A stretch of 64,000 bases of DNA from Oscillospiraceae bacterium (GTDB lineage: Bacteria > Bacillota > Clostridia > Oscillospirales > Oscillospiraceae), in the NCBI GenBank assembly GCA_015067885.1, contig SVLO01000010.1, positions 1 through 64,000 of the forward strand. Direction: 5' to 3'. The notes under the pieces were generated by a model, which saw only the letters and a list, made by a program, of their open reading frames with translations, was not told the DNA's origin and searched no databases. The stretch's first letter is position 1, and each line of letters starts with the position of its first letter. The translations under genes were made by a program, and so were the position numbers. Below, piece by piece: positions 60,734 to 64,000 of this stretch.

Positions 60734-61795
60734 TCAAATTCCTTTCTTCCGGGCATCCAGCGAGGCGTGGATGATCCGCTCGCACAGTTCGCCGTAGCCA
60801 ATGCCCACCGCAGCCGCCTCCTGAGGCACAAGGCTGGTGGGAGTCATACCGGGCAGGGTGTTGATTTCAAGGAAATAGGGTGTGCCGTCCGGGGTGATAA
60901 TGTAGTCCGCCCGGGAGTAGACCGCAAGGCCCAGGGTATCAAACACCGCCTTGGCCGAGGTGGCCATGCGCTGCTGCCATTCGTCGGGAATGTCGGCGGG
61001 ACAGACCTCCTCCGTGGCACCGGCCTGATACTTGTTGGCGTAGTCATAGAAGCCGGCCTTGGGGATGATCTCGATGGCGGGCAGCGCCTGCCCCTCCAGC
61101 ACGGCGATGGAGAACTCACGGCCCTTGACAAACTGCTCCAGCACCGTGCGCCCTCCCAGTTGGCGGCTGGCCTTCAGGGCGTCCAGCAGCTCCTGCCGGG
61201 TGTTGGCAATGTACACGCCGATGGAGGAGCCGCTGTCCAGCGGCTTGACCACTACGGGCAGCTCGGTCCGGTGGGCAATGGTGTCCAAATCCTCGACCGT
61301 GCAGTCCACAGTTTCCCACTTGGGTGTGACCACGTCGGGGTGACCCAGCACCAGCCGCTTGGTCATGTCCTTATCCAAAGCCAGGGCGCTGGACAGGTAG
61401 CCGGATCCGGTGTAGGGAATACCCAGCAGGTCCAGGGCCGCCTGTACCCGGCCATCCTCACCGCACACGCCGTGCAGGGCAAGGAACACCACGTCGGCCA
61501 TGGCACATATCTCCAGCACGCCGGGGCCAAACTGGCTGGCAGAGCGGTCCTGGCGGGCGGCCTTCACCGCGTCCAGATCGGGGGCCTGGGCGGACACCTT
61601 GCAAAAGGCGTCGGGAATGGGGGCGTCAAATAGCTGGGCCGGCTCGGAAACGTCCCGACCCTCCATGCCGAAAAACAGGTCCACCAGTGCCACGCTGTGA
61701 CCCCGCTCACGCAGGGCCCGGCACACCATGGAGCCGGAGGAGAGTGACACGTTACGCTCTGGACTCAGGCCGCCGGACAAAACAACAACTTTCAT
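60734..61795 (-). CDS. ddl: D-alanine-D-alanine ligase
   Basis: ATP-grasp enzyme, 353 residues. N-terminal VVLSGGLSPERNVSLSSG, the loop VVKPLDSGSSIGVYIA and C-terminal YFLEINTLPGMTPTSLVPQ. The active-site loop has Tyr-type Ala ligase features (no clear Lac/Ser switch seen). First gene of the ten-gene run, with its own promoter. Confidence 0.95.
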   Translation of the reverse strand: MKVVVLSGGLSPERNVSLSSGSMVCRALRERGHSVALVDLFFGMEGRDVSEPAQLFDAPIPDAFCKVSAQAPDLDAVKAARQDRSASQFGPGVLEICAMADVVFLALHGVCGEDGRVQAALDLLGIPYTGSGYLSSALALDKDMTKRLVLGHPDVVTPKWETVDCTVEDLDTIAHRTELPVVVKPLDSGSSIGVYIANTRQELLDALKASRQLGGRTVLEQFVKGREFSIAVLEGQALPAIEIIPKAGFYDYANKYQAGATEEVCPADIPDEWQQRMATSAKAVFDTLGLAVYSRADYIITPDGTPYFLEINTLPGMTPTSLVPQEAAAVGIGYGELCERIIHASLDARKKGI

Positions 61796-61848
61796 ATCAA
61801 AACACCTCTGTGTGAGTTATCTCGTTCAAGTGTATACTCTAACAAGTT

Positions 61849-61877
61849 ATTTTAACACATCTAAAATAAATACTCAA
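61849..61877 (-). promoter_or_regulatory. Sigma-A promoter of the ddl-murF run
   Basis: TTGAGT (61877-61872), 17 bp, TAAAAT (61854-61849). Confidence 0.65.
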
Positions 61878-61933
61878 TGGTATTTCTCTCTTTTACACGG
61901 TTTTTCACAGCAATTCCAGCCACGTATCCGCAC

Positions 61934-61960
61934 ACCAAATCCTCCACCTGTCATAGAATG
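61934..61960 (+). promoter_or_regulatory. Sigma-K-like promoter of the Cys-rich protein gene
   Basis: AC (61934-61935), 16 bp, CATAGAATG (61952-61960), resembling the late mother-cell sigma-K pattern (AC, 16-17 bp, CATANNNTA). No sigma-A promoter is apparent. Inference. Confidence 0.45.
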
Positions 61961-62034
61961 ATTTGGAAACGATACCGTCGCGCCGGTCTTGGGCAGCGGG
62001 TATCCAACCCAAACCAAAACAGGAGGTAAGTTCT

Positions 62035-62877
62035 ATGCCTGAAAAGGTCATGCCCGGCCCTGTGGCTGAAGATGCCAGCATCCGGGAAGCCGTGTGCATA
62101 CACACCAAGAAAATCTTTGACTCCTGCCGCGACAAGGACTGCATCGAGGACCTGCGGGTCTACCCCACCGCCGCCTCGCAGGAAGTCCTGTCCCAGGCCA
62201 TGTCCATCAAGCCCGGCCGTGCCGAACTGCTTTACACCTACATTGATGTGGAACCGGTAAGCTTCAACCGCGGTTTTTACACCGTAGATGCGCGCTTTTT
62301 CTATCGGGTGACCGCCTGCGCCTTTGTGGGTGCCGCCCGCCCGGTGGAGCTGAGCGGTTTGGCTGTCTTTGACAAGCGGGTCATCCTCTTCGGCAGCGAG
62401 GGCGGTGCCAAGATGTTCTCCTCCGCCGCCTGCGGCGCCCAGGATTGCACCGTGGCCTGTCCCTGCCAACTGCCCACCGCCGTGGTGGAGGCCGTGGACC
62501 CCATCCTGCTGAACATGAAGGTCACCGAAGCCTGCAGCTGTTCGCCCTGCGACTGCATCCCCTCCGATATCCCCACCTGTGTCAGTGCCGCCTTTGACAG
62601 CCCCCTGGTTCTGAGCAATGACGGTCGACGGATGTACGTGTCCCTGGGTCAGTTCTCCATTATCCGCATGGAGCGGGACACCCAACTGCTCATGCCCGCC
62701 TATGACTACTGCCTGCCCGATAAGGATTGCACCTGCGGCGACGACGGCTGCGGCTGCGATGACCCCTGCGAGGTGTTCCGACAGGTACAGTTCCCGGTGG
62801 ATGAGTTTTTCCCGCCCAACACCAGCTGCTCCGTTTCCGACAGCTATCAGACCAAATTCACCGGCTGCGGCTGCTGA
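62035..62877 (+). CDS. Conserved clostridial Cys-rich protein (possible spore-coat protein)
   Basis: 280 residues from the ATG at 62035 (AGGAGGTAAG upstream). No signal peptide or membrane helix. Conserved-looking N-terminal CIHTKKIFDSCRDKDCIEDL, a beta-rich middle, and many Cys in pairs (SSAACGAQDCTVACPC; EACSCSPCDCIP; DCTCGDDGCGCDDPC), ending FTGCGC. I recall homologues across Clostridia, usually labelled hypothetical. Cys-rich tail, absence of export signal and a sigma-K-like promoter fit a cross-linked spore coat or metal-binding protein, but this is inference. Confidence 0.75.
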   Translation: MPEKVMPGPVAEDASIREAVCIHTKKIFDSCRDKDCIEDLRVYPTAASQEVLSQAMSIKPGRAELLYTYIDVEPVSFNRGFYTVDARFFYRVTACAFVGAARPVELSGLAVFDKRVILFGSEGGAKMFSSAACGAQDCTVACPCQLPTAVVEAVDPILLNMKVTEACSCSPCDCIPSDIPTCVSAAFDSPLVLSNDGRRMYVSLGQFSIIRMERDTQLLMPAYDYCLPDKDCTCGDDGCGCDDPCEVFRQVQFPVDEFFPPNTSCSVSDSYQTKFTGCGC

Positions 62878-62890
62878 TGGTTTCTCTTTC

Positions 62891-62922
62891 TGCCCATCTC
62901 TTCCGAGATGGGCATTTTTTTG
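62891..62922 (+). terminator. Terminator after the Cys-rich protein gene
   Basis: Stem TGCCCATCTC/GAGATGGGCA then a T7 run. Confidence 0.9.
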
Positions 62923-62932
62923 CGGTCAGCTC

Positions 62933-62961
62933 TTGTTAATTTCCCCGTTTTGGCTTATAAT
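62933..62961 (+). promoter_or_regulatory. Sigma-A promoter of the DUF4364 gene
   Basis: TTGTTA (62933-62938), 17 bp, TATAAT (62956-62961), 30 bp before the start codon. Confidence 0.75.
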
Positions 62962-62991
62962 GTACAAAACTCGTTTCCAAGGAGGTTCCCC

Positions 62992-63525
62992 ATGACCAAT
63001 CCAGGCTACATTCAAACCGATTTGGACCTGAAATTCCTGGTCCTTTACATTATGAACCGCGTCGCCGCCCCCATTTCCCCCGACCAACTGCTGGAGCTGT
63101 GTCTGTGCGACGAGGGCGTCAATTACTTCAACTTCCAGCAGGCGGTCACCCATTTGGTGGAAACCGAGCATCTGACGCTGGAGCGCGAGCGCTACGCCAT
63201 CACCGAAAAGGGCCGCCACAACAGCCACATCTGCGAAAGCAGCCTGCCCTTCTCCGTCCGCCGCCGCTGCGACAGGAATCTGTCCGTCCTCAACGCCCAG
63301 CTGCGCCGGGATGCCCAGGTGAAAAGCAGCGTGACCGAGCGGGAGGCCGGCACCTACACCGTGGCCCTGCAGCTCAACGACGACGCCGGCACCCTGCTGA
63401 AGCTGGAGCTGCTCACCCCCTCCCACACCCAGGCCCACCGCCTGGCCCAGCAGTTCAACGACCACCCCGAGCAGGTCTACAACGGCGTGGTCAACGCCCT
63501 GCTGTCCGATTTGGAAGCGGAATAA
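62992..63525 (+). CDS. DUF4364 family winged-helix protein
   Basis: 177-residue cytoplasmic protein. The N-terminal part (about 10-75) is a PadR/DUF4364-like winged helix (KFLVLYIMNRV; EGVNYFNFQQAVTHLVETEHLTLERERYAITEKGR); the C-terminal part is beta-rich with VALQLNDDAGTLLKLELLTPS. Probably a transcription regulator; targets unknown. Start set by AAGGAGG before the ATG at 62992. Single gene. Confidence 0.88.
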   Translation: MTNPGYIQTDLDLKFLVLYIMNRVAAPISPDQLLELCLCDEGVNYFNFQQAVTHLVETEHLTLERERYAITEKGRHNSHICESSLPFSVRRRCDRNLSVLNAQLRRDAQVKSSVTEREAGTYTVALQLNDDAGTLLKLELLTPSHTQAHRLAQQFNDHPEQVYNGVVNALLSDLEAE

Positions 63526-63532
63526 TTTGCAC

Positions 63533-63574
63533 AAAAAACGGCTCTGTCCTCAATGGACAGAGCCGTTTTTTATC
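63533..63574. terminator. Bidirectional terminator between the DUF4364 gene and dnaE
   Basis: Stem AACGGCTCTGTCC and complement with a short loop, A- and T-runs on both sides. Confidence 0.9.
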
Positions 63575-64000
63575 ACTTTACAACCACATTTTCTTCGCCC
63601 AGCAGTTCCTGCATCTCTTTTACCAGCGAAGGATGGATCACGCAGGGCGTACCCATTCGCGTTCCGGTATCGGCAAAGTAGAGGATGGCCTGTCCCTCCC
63701 CGGGGAACATGGACAGCACCAACTTGACCTTGCGCAGGCGGGGGTCCTCCCGGTTGGGCAGTTTCAAATACAACCTGGTCCCGGTGGATTTTACCTGTCC
63801 CGGAACAGGCCTTGCCTGCTCCGCCTCCTGGTCCAGATCACCAATGGGCCGCAGGGTGTCGCACAAAATCTGCGGCTCCTTCTCGTCCCGGACGGAGATT
63901 TTTCCGCTGACAATAACAGGGCTGTTTTCCCGGATGTAGTTACCGCTTTCGCCCAGTGTGCGGGCAAACACCAGCAGCTCCATGGCCCCGGTATCATCCT
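63573..64000 (-). CDS. dnaE: DNA polymerase III alpha subunit, C-terminal fragment (cut by window edge)
   Basis: Only the last 141 or so codons are present; the frame stays open to base 64000. Visible are the end of the OB-fold domain (DDTGAMELLVFARTLGE, ENSPVIVSGKISVRDEKEPQILCDTL) and the C-terminal domain (VKLVLSMFPGEGQAILYFADTG), typical of DnaE1-type replicative polymerase. The catalytic PHP and palm domains lie outside the window. Confidence 0.88.
   Translation of the reverse strand, partial: DDTGAMELLVFARTLGESGNYIRENSPVIVSGKISVRDEKEPQILCDTLRPIGDLDQEAEQARPVPGQVKSTGTRLYLKLPNREDPRLRKVKLVLSMFPGEGQAILYFADTGTRMGTPCVIHPSLVKEMQELLGEENVVVK

Overview
The window reads as chromosomal DNA of a spore-forming, Gram-positive anaerobe of class Clostridia, most likely a gut Oscillospiraceae-type bacterium (Oscillibacter/Flavonifractor-like). 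Grounds: a complete spoIIIAA-AH operon, several S-layer-homology (SLH) proteins, clostridial gene neighbourhoods (ylxM-ffh-rpsP-khpA-rimM, tepA-spoIIIE, yfmF-yfmH), a T-box and a metal-type riboswitch, and GC-rich coding DNA with AT-rich promoters. The genus is inference; there is no 16S gene here.

Layout. 0.1-6.0 kb: a 1972-residue SLH-anchored, multidomain sialidase-like exoprotein. 6.1-11.3 kb (minus): an Asp23 protein and the spoIIIA operon with a sigma-E-like promoter. 11.3-15.8 kb (minus): folD-lgt-yfmH-yfmF. 15.9-19.4 kb (plus): ylxM-ffh, rpsP-khpA, rimM and a small DUF6514-like protein. 19.4-21.0 kb (minus): a Na+-pump decarboxylase beta/gamma pair behind a yybP-ykoY-like riboswitch. 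21-28 kb: degV, trmD, a secreted CAP-SLH protein, and a T-box-controlled lipoprotein-alaS-HIT operon. 28-33 kb (minus): an AEC transporter, tRNA-Gly, a CBS-type inorganic pyrophosphatase and a sugar-nucleotide dehydratase.

33.0-38.8 kb (minus) is the most interesting region: a 42-codon Cys-containing peptide gene followed by tightly coupled genes for an HPr-kinase-like protein, a PqqD-like carrier, a SipW/S26-type peptidase and an ABC exporter. This is a candidate ribosomally made peptide (RiPP-like) system with no obvious radical-SAM, lanthionine or lasso cyclase. Just upstream lie an SLH protein and a proline-rich membrane protein.

39-45.7 kb: tRNA-Gln, upp, tsaB-tsaE, a SEDS protein, another SLH protein, a PAP2 protein and a beta-lactamase-fold hydrolase. 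45.8-47.3 kb is an AT-rich accessory island: two copies of a palindromic repeat, an orphan gene, four direct repeats at exact 21-bp spacing just upstream of that gene's promoter, tRNA-Pro and a duplicated 5' fragment of that tRNA. 47.3-51.7 kb (minus): spoIIIE/ftsK, uppP, tepA. 51.7-61.9 kb (minus): a ten-gene housekeeping run ddl-murF-abcF-ydcF-prfA-orf-gph-tsaC-coaE-apeB. 62-64 kb: a Cys-rich protein with a sigma-K-like promoter, a DUF4364 regulator, and the 3' end of dnaE.

Themes: sporulation (spoIIIA, spoIIIE, perhaps the Cys-rich protein), cell envelope (ddl, murF, uppP, lgt, SEDS, four SLH proteins), tRNA modification and translation (tsaB, tsaC, tsaE, trmD, alaS, prfA, ABC-F), and protein targeting (ffh, ylxM, lgt, tepA). 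No rRNA genes, CRISPR arrays, intact insertion sequences or prophage genes were seen.
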